Below are positions 11,115-22,450 of a DNA stretch of 64,000 nucleotides, one piece after another. The notes under the pieces are model-generated. The model saw nothing but the letters and a program-made list of their open reading frames with translations. It was not told where the DNA came from and did no database searches. Position numbers and translations under genes: made by a program. How positions within the stretch are numbered: the first letter of the stretch is position 1; each line of letters begins with the position of its first letter. Origin of the DNA: Turnera subulata (lineage: Eukaryota > Streptophyta > Magnoliopsida > Malpighiales > Passifloraceae); the NCBI GenBank assembly GCA_028386065.3, contig JAKUCV010001608.1, forward strand, positions 1 to 64,000, given 5' to 3'.

Positions 11115-11575
11115 GGGTTTTCGGGTTTTTTGGGCCCCTATGTTTAGTGGTTTGGCCAATTTGGTACCCCGACATTTTTTTTGACCGGGCATATACCCCG
11201 AGATTGCATGGGCAGACCAAACGTATACCCCTGGTCAGGCACCTGCTGACGTGGAGGCTGCCCGGGGTATTTGCGCGTGTTACTGTAGCAAAACGACGTC
11301 GTTTTAGAGGAATGGCTTTGAGTGAAGTGGGCCCCACTAAGCCACATGTGTCCGACGTGGCATGAAACGACGTCGTTTTATCACTTAAAACGACGTCGTT
11401 TTGCTACAGTAACACGCGCAAATACCCGGGCAGCCTCCACGTCAGCAGGTGCCGACCAGGGGTATACGTTTGGCCTGCCCATGCAATCTCGGGGTATATG
11501 CCCAGCCAAAAAAAATGTCGGGGTACCGAATTGGCCAAACCACTAAGCACGGGGGCCCAAAAAACCCAAAAACCC
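11115..11575. mobile_element. Foldback MITE with 10-bp target duplication, probably Mutator-like
   Basis: The 10-bp direct repeat TATGGTGCTG (11105-11114 and 11576-11585) flanks a 461-bp element with ends GGGTTTT...AAAACCC. The terminal inverted repeats are about 190 bp each (left to about 11306, right from about 11386), leaving a short centre, so nearly the whole element can fold on itself. It contains three palindromes with core AAACGACGTCGTTT at 11290, 11365 and 11387. A 9-11 bp duplication with long inverted ends is typical of Mutator-like elements. It has no transposase. It shares the words TGCTGACGTGGA and ACGACGTCGT with the larger element at 60825-62216. Confidence 0.88.
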
Positions 11576-12022
11576 TATGGTGCTGATTGCGTCTTCTTAT
11601 CTTGAGCAAGTTCATCAGTGGTCCTTCTCTTGGATGAGCTTTAGATTTACTTGAGTAAGACCTATTGTTTTTTTCTTTGGTATTTACATGACCATTTTTG
11701 CGGTTTATGGCTCTTCACAGCCTAACGCTTTTTGGTACTTGCAAAGTCGTATGCAATATATAGGGTCTTTTCCAGAAGTTTCTTTTTTTGTTTCCCTTGA
11801 TAAGACCTGACTCACTTTCCTTCTTGAGAACCTCTATTTTATGGCATAGAGGGGAGGACCTAAACTTCTGCCCTCGTGGATAAGAATCAAGTGCTCTAAT
11901 TGTTTGAGCTTAACGATTAGGTTGCATCCTTCAATGGGATATGGCGTGCCATATGCCAGGTCGTCATTGGTTGCTATCGAGTTTTCTTTGGATAAACTTC
12001 GATTTCTTTCAGAACAGGTGTT

Positions 12023-12321
12023 GGACCTCTTGAGCCATTAAGATCTGGACTTCTTGAGCCTCTTGGATCTGGACCTCTTGAGCCTCTTGGATCTGGACCT
12101 CTTGAGCCTTTAGGATCTAGACCTCTTGAGCCTCTTGGATCTGGGCCTCTTGAGCCTCTAGGATCTGGACCTCTCGAGATCTGGACCTCTTGAGCCTTTT
12201 GGATCTAGACCTCTGGAGCCTCTAGAGCCTTTTAGATCTGGACCTCTCGAGTCTTTAAGATCGGATTTTTCGAGCCTCTAGGATTTGGACCTCTTTGAGC
12301 CTCTAAGATCTGGACCTCTTG
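12023..12321. repeat. 24-bp tandem array in LARD-B
   Basis: About twelve degenerate direct copies of a unit close to GGATCTGGACCTCTTGAGCC plus 4 bp. Some copies are shortened, for example CTCGAGATCTGGACC near 12173. This is a minisatellite inside the LARD with no coding potential. Confidence 0.88.
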
Positions 12322-12615
12322 TCTTTGGTTTTGCTTTCAACCTCAGGGCCTACTTTGTGTATCCCATTTCTTTGATCTTTATGAACACCCTTGTTTGTTG
12401 GGTATTTAGAGAGGTAAAGGACTTGTAAGATAGGATTGTAGGGCTTAGGCATGAAATTTCTCCACCTTTTTTGGCCTTGTCTTTTTGTAGAAGGACCTTA
12501 GGGACCTTTATTCTTTTAACTCCAGGAGGCTTTGTCATACGGATCTCCTTACTTGAATGAGAGTTTGATGTGGCTACAATGGCTTCTTGGACCTTATTTG
12601 GTCTGAGTTGGCTCT

Positions 12616-12800
12616 CATTAGGCAAGCCTCGGATCTAGTCAGATCTTGCTGCAACCTCCTCGATCTAGCTGGGTTCATTTGGATCTAGTCGGATTGCTGT
12701 AGATCTTACTTGGATCTAACCAAATTGGCCTTGGATCTAACCAGATTGGCCTTGGATCTAGTTGCACTTTATATAGATCTTAATTTGATCTAGTTCCTTT
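12616..12800. repeat. GGATCTAGT/GGATCTAACC short repeat array
   Basis: Repeated words GGATCTAGTC, GGATCTAACCAGATTGGCC and TAGATCTTA occur about eight times at intervals of roughly 20-30 bp. The word is related to the GGATCT unit of the neighbouring 24-bp array. Confidence 0.7.
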
Positions 12801-13055
12801 TCCTTCCTCTAGTGATGAGTGGAGTGTGATGTGGTAGTTACAACCGATTTTGACCTTGTTTCCCTACTCTTTTGCAAGGTTTTGGCTATTGCTTGCCAGA
12901 TCTGGTTTTGTTTTTTCTCATCACATAGGAGATTCATGGGCTCCTTTTGGTTCCTTGCCTATGTCTTGCCTCTACAATACCTCCTGATGGGAGTGAGGGA
13001 TATAAATTCTTGGAATTTTGCCCACGGTTCCATTGTTGGGAATGATTTAGGTGGT

Positions 13056-13147
13056 CAGAGTACCTCTGGTGATCAGATTACGCCCTCAATGGTTAGAGTA
13101 CCTCTGGCGATTTGAGTACCTCCGACGGCCGGAGTACCTCTGACTGG
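13056..13147. repeat. GAGTACCTC short hairpin repeats
   Basis: Four copies of GAGTACCTC, a small inverted repeat (GAG-TAC-CTC). The first extends to CAGAG-TAC-CTCTG at 13056-13068. The others have slightly different outer bases. They lie about 85 bp inside the PBS, in the presumed leader of LARD-B. Confidence 0.6.
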
Positions 13148-13231
13148 TAGAGTAGAGTTCCACAAATTGGTGGGTTGGACTCTGCTATTAGTCATGATTT
13201 CTCAAGTGGAGAAGCCATGACTTTTTGTTCA

Positions 13232-13251
13232 TTCCCCACAGACGGCGCCAA
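13232..13251 (-). other. Primer binding site of LARD-B
   Basis: Minus strand TTGGCGCCGTCTGTGGGGAA directly abuts the LTR. TGGCGCCGT... sites are typical of Tat-group gypsy elements and their LARDs. Confidence 0.8.
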
Positions 13252-13863
13252 TGTAAAAAATGGATTTTTTACCGGGGTATGGATGTAAATTTCTCTTGGC
13301 ATGATTGGGGATTCTTTGGCTTGATCTTGATATTCAGAGGACCTGATCTCTATGCTTGGAGGGCTTGATCTCTTATGCCTGGAGGGCCTGATCTCTATGC
13401 TTGGAGGGCCTACAAGAACAAGAAGAAGGACCCGGGGGAGTCCAGGGTTGTGACCCCGGGAGGACCTCCGATGACTAAGTTAGCAAAGGGAATTTTTCTC
13501 TTATTAATTTGAGAGAATATAGAGAGAGAGTTTTGAGAGTGGAGAATTATATTCTCTAGAGAGAATTTCCTTGTGGAGAGTAGTGTTTTCTCCAGGAGGA
13601 ATTTGTGTGTTGAAACTCTAATCTTGTCCCCCTTTTTATAGGGATTTTTGGTAGTGGAGCATTAACTCCAGTTGTCCCTTCAACTCCATGTAACGCTTAT
13701 AACGCTTATCATATTTTCCACATGGCTAAATAGCTAGCTGGACTGGTCCTAGGCCTTTTATATTGGATCCGGTCCTGGACTCCTATATTGGGCTTAGGCC
13801 TGGTCCTGAATTTTGTCTCAATTGGGCCTTTAGGCTTTGATTGGATTATTTCACTCCTCATCA
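13252..13863 (-). repeat. 5' LTR of LARD-B
   Basis: Matches 4991-5622 almost base for base over its length and has the same TG...CA ends. The PBS adjoins it on the left, which makes this the 5' LTR of a minus-strand element. Confidence 0.92.
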
Positions 13864-13865
13864 GG

Positions 13866-13993
13866 TAGGTAGATCATTTCACTTCAAAACATAGATTTCT
13901 TGGTTGTACCAAGGCTACACCGAGAAACTCCACCCTCTTCGTCCACAAATTCGATACACATAATCCTGTGATGGCATCGGCATCCTATTTTAC
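13866..13993 (+). CDS. Part of an unidentified open reading frame split by copia-F
   Basis: From 13869 the + strand is open for 41 codons (VDHFTSKHRFLGCTK near the start, VMASASYF at the end) up to the copia-F insertion. Ignoring the insertion and one TTTAC duplication, the frame continues across 19451-19487 with ALGYAFCEERE and a stop. A frame that stays open across an insertion site suggests a real old exon, about 54 residues long. I do not recognise the protein, and its 5' side is cut by LARD-B. It could also be chance. Confidence 0.35.
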
Positions 13994-14733
13994 TGTTGGT
14001 TTTGTTTCTGAAAAACTGAAATTTCAAACTAATTGGCAGAACTTCAAGAATATCGATGTTTACTTTAGAACATCGATGTTTTGCTGAGTCTGGAATTCAA
14101 ATTAATTGGCAGAACTCTTAGGACATCGAAGTTTAATCTTAGAACATCGGTGTTTGTGAGTCTGGAACTTCAAACTATTTGGCAGAACTCTTAGAACATC
14201 GATGTTTGACTTAGAATATCGATGTTTTGAGAGTCTGGAACCTGAATCAATTTGGCAGAACTCTTAGAACATCGATGTTTTAACTTGGAACATCGATGTT
14301 TGCTGGAAAAATTCCAGAACTCACAAAGTTGGTTTTTTTTGTTACTGTTTTATTGGTTTTCTCTCTAAACTCTCAATCTCTTGTCTTGAACACTTAGTAA
14401 ACAAGGTAGAGGATACACAATGAAGTGAAAAACACACGTTTTCCCTTGATTGATTTTCAGAATACAACATTCAAATTTATAGGCCATGTTGCATGCAGCT
14501 TGCTGCAGCAACTTGCAGCACCATACTCCTAGCCCATACAACAAGTGCAGCATGGAGACCCATAATCCACTAAGCTGATCTTCTTGGTTTGCTGAACATG
14601 AGACCTCCTAAGAATGATCAGATAACAAAGAAACATTTCAATAACAAAAAGACACACACAACTTGCACACTTGTAATTATTCTGGAAATAAGCTAAAACC
14701 AAACTCAGCAACAGCTTGATCACACTACTGACA
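13994..14733 (-). repeat. 3' LTR of copia-F (740 bp)
   Basis: Starts TGTTGGTTTTG and ends CACTACTGACA on the + strand. It contains four palindrome pairs, with first members at 14049, 14122, 14194 and 14268, a 72-74 bp period. Confidence 0.93.
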
Positions 14734-14853
14734 CTCCCCCATGATCAAGTTGCTCTTCACATTCAGTTGACTTCTCAGAATTTCAAACCTATTCCTTAGA
14801 AGTGGCTTAGTAAATAGGTCTGCCAATTGTTCCTCTAAACAGCATTGCATCAC

Positions 14854-17690
14854 CTAAACTTCTCCTTCACTTTCAGCTTCACGAATCACATGATACTTGA
14901 TCTTGAATTGCTTTGTTCTTCCAAGATTAATTTGATTCCTTGTCATGGCAATGGCAGATTGATTATCACAGAATAATTCCATTGGCTCTTCTTGTTCCAT
15001 TTTGAGATCAGACATGATTTTCTTGAACCAAATGACTTGATTCACAGTGGATGCTGCTGCCAAGTATTCTGCTTCAGTAGTAGATTGTGCCACAACACTT
15101 TGCTTCTTTGAACACCAAGCAAATACACTAGAGCCTAGCAAGAAACATATTCAGTTGTGCTCTTCATGTCATCAACATTACCAGCCCAATCACTATCACT
15201 GAAAACCTTCAATTTAGCATCCTTGATTGAACTGTAATGCATGCCAATGTTGGTAGTGCCTTTCACATACCTAAGCACTCTCTTCATCATAATTGCATGA
15301 CTCTGCTTAGGAGAATGAAGATACCTGGACAGCAAATTTGTTGCAAATAGCAAGTCAGGGCGTGTTGCTGTAAAATACAAGAAACTCCCTACACAACACC
15401 TGTAAATGCTCTCTTCAGCTCCTTCTTCAGATTTATTTTTTGAAAATTTTTTATTCTGAATGAGAGGAGTTGCTACAGAGTTACATGAATCCATTTTGAA
15501 CTTCTTTAGGATTCCTTCAGCATATTTTTTCCTGTGAAATCACAATTCCTTCACTCCACTGCTTCACTTCCATTCTAATAAAATATTGCATCAATCCCAA
15601 ATCAGACATCTCAAACTCTTTCTCCATTTCAGTTTTGAAGACTGAAATTTTGTCATGATCAGCTCCGGTAACTAGCATATCATCAACATAGATGGAGACT
15701 ATGATCAAATTATCAAAAGAACTCCCTTTCACATATAAGGTTGCTTCACTTTCACTTCTTTTGAATTCTTGACACACCAAGTAGCAATCCATGTGACTGT
15801 ACCAAGCACTTGGAGCTTGTTTCAGTCCATATAGTGCTTTCTTTAACCTGTAAACATAATCTTCCTTTCCTTCCACAATAAAACCAACAGGTTGCTCAAT
15901 GTAGACTTCCTCTTCCAGAATCCCATTTAGAAATGCAGATTTCACATCTAGATGGAACACTTTCCATTTGTTTTGAGCAGAAATAGCCAAGAGCAATCAG
16001 ATTATGTCAAGACATGCCACAGGTGTAAATGTTTCAAGATAGTCAAGGCCATATTGTTGTGCATAGCCTTTGACCACAAGCCTTGCTTTGAGCTTGGATA
16101 TGGTTCCATCGGGGTTCATTTTTGTGCGGAACACCCACTTGACTCCAATTATCTTCTGATTTTCAGGCCTAGTAACCAATTGCCAAGTTTCATTCTTGTT
16201 GATCATGCCTATTTCTTCCTCTATGGCCCTTTCTCAATGCTCTTGCTTTGCTGCCTCTTTATAACAATGTGGCTCTGCTTCTACAAGATTGTACCTCTCA
16301 TATACTTCAGCAAGTGGTCTAATCTCTGTTGGAGGTGTATCAGAATCATAATCCTCTTCATTTAGAGGCTGATCTTCTTATACTTCAATTGAGTTACATG
16401 GATTTTTCTTCATTACTTTCTTCTCTTTCCAATGCCAATAAGTTTCTTCATCTACTTTGACATCTCTTGTTGTAGTCACCTTCTCATTGTCAACCATGAA
16501 GACCCTGTAGCCTTTAGATTGACTACTATAACCCAACAGTATCCCCTTTTCAGCTTTAAAGTCTAGCTTCCTCCTTTTTTCTTCAGGAACATGAACATGG
16601 CAAAGAGAACCAAACACCTTTAGATGTTTCACAGTTGGTTTCTGCCTAGACCAAGCTTCTATAACTGTCATCCCATCAACTGACTTTATTTGCAGCCTGT
16701 TGATGAGATAAACAGTCTTATAAGTTGCTTCTGCCCAGAAATTCTGAGGTAGCTTCTTCTTTGCAAGCATGCTCCTTGCCATCTCCATCACTGTCCTATT
16801 CTTCCTCTCTACTACTCTATTCTGTTGAGGAGTGTATGGTACAGTCAATTGATGAAAAATTCCATTTGAGTTGCAAAAGTCTTCAAACATCCTTGACATG
16901 TATTCTCCCCCGCTATCTGATCTCAACTTCTTTATCCTGCAATTGCATTGAGTTTCTGCCATGCTCTTGAATTTCTTGAACACTTCCGGAATTGTCATTT
17001 TGTTTTTCAAGAGATAAATCCATGTCATCCGAGTCAGATCATCAATAAATAATATGAAATAGAGATTACCACTCAAGGATGGTGTGTGCATTGGACCACA
17101 AAGATAGGTGTGCACCAGCTCCAGCTTCTCTCAGGCTTTTATTTCTGCTGCAATCGGAAAAGACTCTCTATGCATCTTATCAAAATTGGCAGGGCTCACA
17201 AATTTCTCCAGGAACTTGTATTGTTGGCAAGTCCCTAACATACTCCTTTTGTGCAGCAAGTTTCAAGCAATACAAGCTAGCATGGCCATATCTTCTATGC
17301 CATAAGCTACTTTCATCAACTTCACATTTATTCACCATCTCATTATGCATGCTCAAGTTTACAGGAAATGCATTGTTCATCATCTTTGTTTTGCAAACAA
17401 GCTCGCCTTTCATAGAGATCACACACCAATCATCTTCAAAAATTACTGAATATTTTTTCTTAGTCATTTGTGGCACACTTAAGAGATTATGCTTCAATCC
17501 AGGAACTAGCAAAACATCTTTAATGAATTTACAAACTCCATTATAGTTCATAGAAACAGTACCTTTTTCCGTAGATTTGAGAATGGCACCATCATCAGTT
17601 TTGACTTCCACACAAACTGACTTATCCAAATCCAAGAATCATTTCATATTTACAGTCATGTGACTAGTGCAGCCACTGTCAATGTACCAT
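14854..17690 (-). pseudogene. copia-F pol: protease, integrase, reverse transcriptase, RNase H
   Basis: In sense order: protease WYIDSGCTSHMT near 17685, then a TGA stop; GAG-pre-integrase (SSLWHRRYGHASLYCLK); integrase core with the catalytic residues in FIDDLTRMTW, LRSDSGGEY and VVERKNRT (17115-16378); reverse transcriptase blocks [24 protein letters not shown] and YVDDML (16206-15517); and RNase H with SDSDWAGNVDD and STTEAEYLAAAS (15494-14854). Integrase and reverse transcriptase catalytic motifs look intact, but at least five stops or frameshifts separate the pieces, so no functional polyprotein remains. Confidence 0.9.
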
Positions 17691-17834
17691 ACACCATCTT
17701 CTTGCTTTCCAAAAAACTCTCCAGCCATGAACATAAACTCCTCTTGTTTCCCTTCAGCTAGCTTAGCTTGATGCTGAGTGTGAGCTTTCTGTTGTTTTGT
17801 CTGATCATGGATCTGCTGCTGATTATCTCCATTT

Positions 17835-18702
17835 TGTTTTGCTCTACAATAGCGTTCAATGTGTCCTAGTTTGTGACAGAAATTACACTTCTTATTTTTC
17901 CAGCACCTTTGTTATAGGTGGTTTGTCTTTCTACAAAACTTGCAAGGTGGAAGAACAACTTGTGAACTTGAGCCTTTTCCTTGTTGTTTTTTGTCTCCGT
18001 TCTGCTTCATTTCAGTCTTGTTGCTGACACCTTTTTACTTAGCTTGAAAGGCAGTTTCAATCCCAGCTTCAACTCTTCTTATATGCCTCTGCTTATGAGC
18101 TTCTAGTTTTCCAACAAATTCAGGCACTGACATTTGAGTGATGTCTTTGGATTCCTCAATGGCAGATACTTTAGCTTCAAATCTATTTGTAATTGTATTG
18201 AGAATCTTTTCAACTATCTTGATTTCAGGAATCACTTCTCCATAGAGCCTGATTCGGTTGACAATACCTTGAGCTTTGGAGGCATACTCCCTAATAGTTT
18301 CTATTTCTGACATCTTTAGCATCTCAAAATCTCTTCTCAATGCTTGCATCCTAATTTGTCTTGTTTCAGCTGTACCCCTAAACTGCTTTTCCAAAATTTC
18401 CCAAGCTTCTTTGGCTGTTGAGGATCCAACAATCAAAGAAAAGATCTCCTCTGAAACCAGAAAAACATAAATGAAATTGCAATATTGTGTTTCTGCATTC
18501 TTTCATTATATGTTTTCAATCGGTTTACAGACATGCCTTCAATCTCTTCTTCTTCTACAAATCCTTCTTCAATCAAAAACCACAAACCATTGGCTACAAA
18601 GAAAGATTTCATCCTTATAGCCCAATAGTTGTAATTTTCTCCATCAAAAATAGGTAGTAAGGGTAAAGATGTGGTGGTTCTGTTTGCTGGTTGGGTATTC
18701 AT
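17835..18702 (-). pseudogene. copia-F gag
   Basis: It starts MNTQPANRTTTSLPLLPIF, then GENYNYWAIRMKSFF, the copia gag N-terminal domain. A frameshift near 18436 separates it from the UBN2-type part (AKEAWEILEKQFRGTAETRQ and LNTITNRFEAKVSAIEESK). Further stops precede a CCHC-like knuckle (CHKLGHIERYC) near 17870. The protein would form the virus-like particle. The homologous gag in copia-G starts at 57158. Confidence 0.85.
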
Positions 18703-18784
18703 TTTGTGGTTTGATGTTTAGGTTAGTGTTTGAGGTTGATTTGGTACGGTTTCAGCAAATGGAAACAGGCCTGAAAGAAGGTAC

Positions 18785-18798
18785 CTGCTCCGCTACCA
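18785..18798 (-). other. Primer binding site of copia-F
   Basis: Minus strand TGGTAGCGGAGCAG, two bases inside the 5' LTR. Confidence 0.8.
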
Positions 18799-18800
18799 AT

Positions 18801-19445
18801 TGTTGGTTTTGTTTCTGAAAAACTGAAATTTCAAAGTAGTTGGCAGAACTTCAAGAACATCGATGTTTACTTTAGAACATCGATGTTTTGATGAGTCTGG
18901 AATTCAAACTAGTTGGCAGAACTCTTAGAACATCGATGTTTAATCTTAGAACATCGATGTTTGAGAGTCTGGAACTTGAATCAATTTGGCAGAACTCTTA
19001 GAACATCGATGTTTGCTGGAAAAATTCCAGAACTCACAAAGTTGGTTTTTTTGGTTACTGTTTTATTGGTTTTCTCTATAAACTCTCAATCTCTTGTCTT
19101 GAACACTTAGTGAACAAGGTAGAGGACACACAATGAAGTGAAAAACACATGTTTTCCCTTGATTGAATTCAGATTACAACATTCAAATATATAGGCCATG
19201 TTGCATGCAGCTTGCTGCAGCAACTTGCAGCACCATACCCCTAGCCCATACAGCAAGTGCAGCATGGAGACCCATAATTCACTAAGTTGATCTTCTTGGT
19301 TTGCTGAACAAGAGGCCTCCCAAGAATGATCAGATAACAAAGAAACATTTTAATAACAAAAAAATACACACAACTTGCACACTTGTAATTATTCTGGAAA
19401 TAAGCTAAAACCAAACTGAGCAGCAGCTTGATCACACTATTGACA
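18801..19445 (-). repeat. 5' LTR of copia-F (645 bp)
   Basis: Starts TGTTGGTTTTG and ends CTATTGACA on the + strand. It contains two full palindrome pairs (18856/18876 and 18929/18950) and one single copy at 19002, again on a 73-bp period. Confidence 0.93.
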
Positions 19446-19450
19446 TTTAC

Positions 19451-20594
19451 TGCTCTTGGCTATGCTTTTTGTGAAGAAAGGGAATAATCTAACTCAAACT
19501 TAGTCAACTTTTAAAAATTTTTGTGTAAAAACGTAAAATAGTTGCAAAATTTTGTTTCGTTTTGTAGAGGATGGGTTTCCATTTTTCTTTTCCATTTTTT
19601 TTTGTTGGCAGAAGACATAAGCATTTCTGTTGATAGGATTGATAATGACCATCACACAAAATATATAACAGAGCCTTCCGAAGACTCCTTTTTTCTGAGA
19701 ATCCAAGCTTCATTAATTAGCATGCAGATAAATCATGCTGCAGCAGGTGGCGTACAAATGGAGGGGACTCCCCAAATTTGATTTGTTGTAGACCCCTATT
19801 TATGTTAACAAATTATCTTTGATTGTTCGCTCTTTCCATTCTAGGGTTTATTTATTTCTCCAATTTACCTTATATATTCCCTATTCATCTCCTAAAATTT
19901 ATATTATTTCTTTATTTATTGTGTATTATTTAGGAAATAAATCTACACATTCAATATATATACTTATATAGTTTAATTATTCCTAATATAAGTGAATTTA
20001 AGATCAAGTCTACAACTAATCAAACTTGAGGAGTCCCCACCATAAAATTTCTCGTAACTATAGTATCCATTTTTTTTTTTCATCTTTCTCTTTCACCTTA
20101 TGTATTATAAAGTTTTAATAAAATCATGAACTGTGATTAAAACCGGTTCCATTATTAAAGGACCTTTGTTCCTCGTTGGCAAAAATATTCACTCAATAAT
20201 GGAAATACAAAACGGTTGGCTGTGATTAAAGAAGAGCTGGGTTGAGTGGATGGCACGTTAATTCAAGACTTGACTAGCTCAATTCAACTTTGTTTAGTGT
20301 TGGATGTCTAACCTCAGATACTAACTAATTCAAAATCAGACATTCCCAGATTTATTATGAAGGTCAGCCCTCTTAACCTTGTGTAGCATTTTTTATGCAC
20401 GAATTACTGCATACCTTATTTAAGGATACTAAATTATTTACTACCACCAACGACAGTTCGTTGAGGAGTTGACTAACTTCGAGTTCTTCTGTTTTTTCTT
20501 TTATCTTTTTTTGTCTGGTTCAGATTTTCTGGAGTTGACTAACTTCGAGAATTATATTTCGTTAGTGTATAACTTGATGAATGCATACTACTTT
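19451..20594. other. Low-copy DNA between copia-F and copia-A
   Basis: AT-rich sequence. The first 37 bp continue the split reading frame at 13866-13993. Just downstream, 19616-19781 is open on the + strand behind a pyrimidine tract ending in GGCAG, like a splice acceptor. It encodes DISISVDRIDNDHHTKY and stops at 19781. It may be a terminal exon of the same unidentified gene, but I recognise no domain. From about 19800 to 20594 I see no gene or repeat. Confidence 0.45.
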
Positions 20595-20599
20595 GTAAG

Positions 20600-22148
20600 T
20601 GCTAGTGTAATATGCCTAAAAGCCAATGATTGTATATAGTCATGTATATTGATTAAAGGTTTTATTCTAATAAATATGTTTATATGATAAACTCTTGCAC
20701 ATATTTATAACCCTAGAATATCTCATATTCTTAAAATGTCCCTAGTCGATTATTATTATGGATGGGTTGTAATAATAAATTAAGACTAGCGTATGTTGAG
20801 AATTATATGAGAAATGAATTCTACATACGGGTACAAGTTAGAGAACTTGTGGTCTGGACTGACCCGACATAAGAACACTACATGGAACGTTATATGATTG
20901 TCATTAGTGGTTCTTATATGTATTGTCCTTAGACCTGAGATCATCAAGGTTCCCAACATGTGAGTCATATACTTTGATATTACTCTTGGCTATTCGTAAC
21001 TGAGTAGACCTTACTGTAATCATTGGGTATATGATATAATGCGTAGTGGGTTTTGTATGATCAAGATGGGATTCGTCCAACCCTTATAACGGGTATATTA
21101 TCAGATGAGCCTCTTGATAGAGTTGAACTGTAAATGCATGGCCATGCTCGGATTATGTGATATGGTGATATCATTAGTATCTGTTTTACACAGTTAACTC
21201 AGGGATCAAGAAACTTAGATTAAACATATACAAGATTGACTTATTCCATGTCTCGTGTTTAATCTTGATAATGTGATGAAAGGATAATGACATGTTTTCG
21301 AGGCATAATGAATCAGTACTGATCTTGTCGTTTGGGTAGCAATGATGTGTTGTTAGACGCCGCTCATTGTTTATAATTGTAAATGAGTTTTCAATTATTG
21401 CCAAACGTTATAAGTGCCAACAGGGTCACACACTTAGAACTGTTGATTCGAGCTGGTGGTTAAACCATGGTTGGACCGTGGTTCGACCAGGTATTTAAGC
21501 TAGTGGTTGGACTATGGTTGGACCGGGTCGTTTGGTTGGTTCGGCTCAGTAATTACCAGAATTATTGAACCTGAATTATTATCCCAAAAGGAATGAGAGA
21601 ATGTGTTGTTTTATATATATGTTGATATATATAATTGAGTTAGTGGAGACATGATCATGTAGATGATTGTGACTAAAGTATAGATAATGGAAAACACAAT
21701 TATGCATGATAAGATGTATGTATGATTGGTTGGTCATTTTCTATATTAACTAACATGTAAACATATATGTGATATATGTAAGAGTGTAAAGTATGAGCAG
21801 ATTTTGAGAGCTCATCACACAAACACATTCACAAGAGTTGTGACAAAAACACTCTAGTCTCTCTTGCTCTCGGTAATTCTGCAGCTAGCACTGCGGTTCG
21901 AGAGTGCTCGAGTTAGTGATTGTGAGACGGTTGCTAGCAGTCATCAATGGTTCGTGCGGATACCGTAGAGGTGTCCGATTTCTGTCCGGTTCTTGCTGAT
22001 TTATATCATCAGTTGAGTGAAAGATCTCAACTGAACCAGGTACGAAATTTTTGTTATTCGATTTACTCTGTCTCACATGAATCCTCCATGAGTTCCGGGT
22101 CTTTTCACTGCATTTTGTTTATCAAGTTTGCATGCCCGGTTACTTAGA
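20600..22148 (+). repeat. 5' LTR of copia-A
   Basis: Starts TGCTAGTGTAATATGCC and ends GGTTACTTAGA; the final CA is changed to GA relative to the 3' LTR. It is followed by the PBS after one base. Confidence 0.92.
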
Positions 22149-22149
22149 G

Positions 22150-22162
22150 TGGTATCGGAGTC
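22150..22162 (+). other. Primer binding site of copia-A
   Basis: TGGTATCGGAGTC, one base after the 5' LTR; a variant of the initiator-methionine tRNA site. Confidence 0.82.
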
Positions 22163-22450
22163 TCTTGTGAAACGCTAAACCGAATTTGTTGTGCATATGT
22201 ATGATATGCTCAAGTTAATGTATGTGATATGTTGAGTTCGATCTGGCATATGTGATATGTTGAATTTCAATTTTGTATATGTGATACATGTTGAAGTAAG
22301 TTTTGTCAAAAGTGTTTTGACAACGAGTACTTGATTGGTATGTGATATCAATCAAGGTGTTATTGGCAGTAAGTCGAATGAGTTCGACAAAGATAAATCG
22401 ATTGTCGATTTTCGTATAGAACGATTGTCGTTCTAGTACAGCAAGGCCTA

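Larger units (their letters stand above)
4991..13863 (-). mobile_element. Large retrotransposon derivative without pol (LARD-B)
   Basis: Two direct repeats of 632 and 612 bp with TG...CA ends flank about 7.6 kb. The minus-strand orientation follows from a PBS reading TTGGCGCCGTCTGTGGGGAA just inside the right LTR and a purine-rich tract (minus strand) inside the left LTR at 5623-5640. This PBS is of the type used by Ty3/gypsy Tat-group elements. No gag, protease, integrase or reverse transcriptase is visible in any frame of the interior, so it fits a LARD mobilised in trans. The interior is full of short GGACC/AGGTCC-like words and several structured arrays. The flanks (AGGGA and GGTAG) do not match, so the target-site duplication is lost or altered. 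Confidence 0.85.
13994..19445 (-). mobile_element. Ty1/copia retrotransposon copia-F, complete but decayed
   Basis: The 5-bp duplication TTTAC (13989-13993 and 19446-19450) flanks an element with two TG...CA LTRs. The minus-strand orientation follows from PBS TGGTAGCGGAGCAG at 18798-18785 and a purine tract next to 14733. In sense order gag, protease, integrase, reverse transcriptase and RNase H are all recognisable but broken by stops and frameshifts. It is closely related to copia-G at 56495 (gag start MNTQPANR in both). The two LTRs differ by 95 bp because of palindrome-module copy number. Confidence 0.93.

Noticed and set aside
11102..11546. Overlapping frames on both strands of the foldback MITE
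   Set aside because: The two arms are reverse complements, so the same peptides appear on both strands; element ends and target duplication explain the region.
20786..22147. Small frames repeated in all copia-A/C LTRs (for example at 21186-21404, 29599-29817, 44483-44719, 51298-51534)
   Set aside because: They recur because the LTRs are copies; they vary in length by indels and carry no start conservation or domain.
22150..22162. TGGTATCGGAGTC as part of a tRNA gene
   Set aside because: It directly follows the LTR and lacks tRNA A and B boxes and a cloverleaf; it is a primer binding site.
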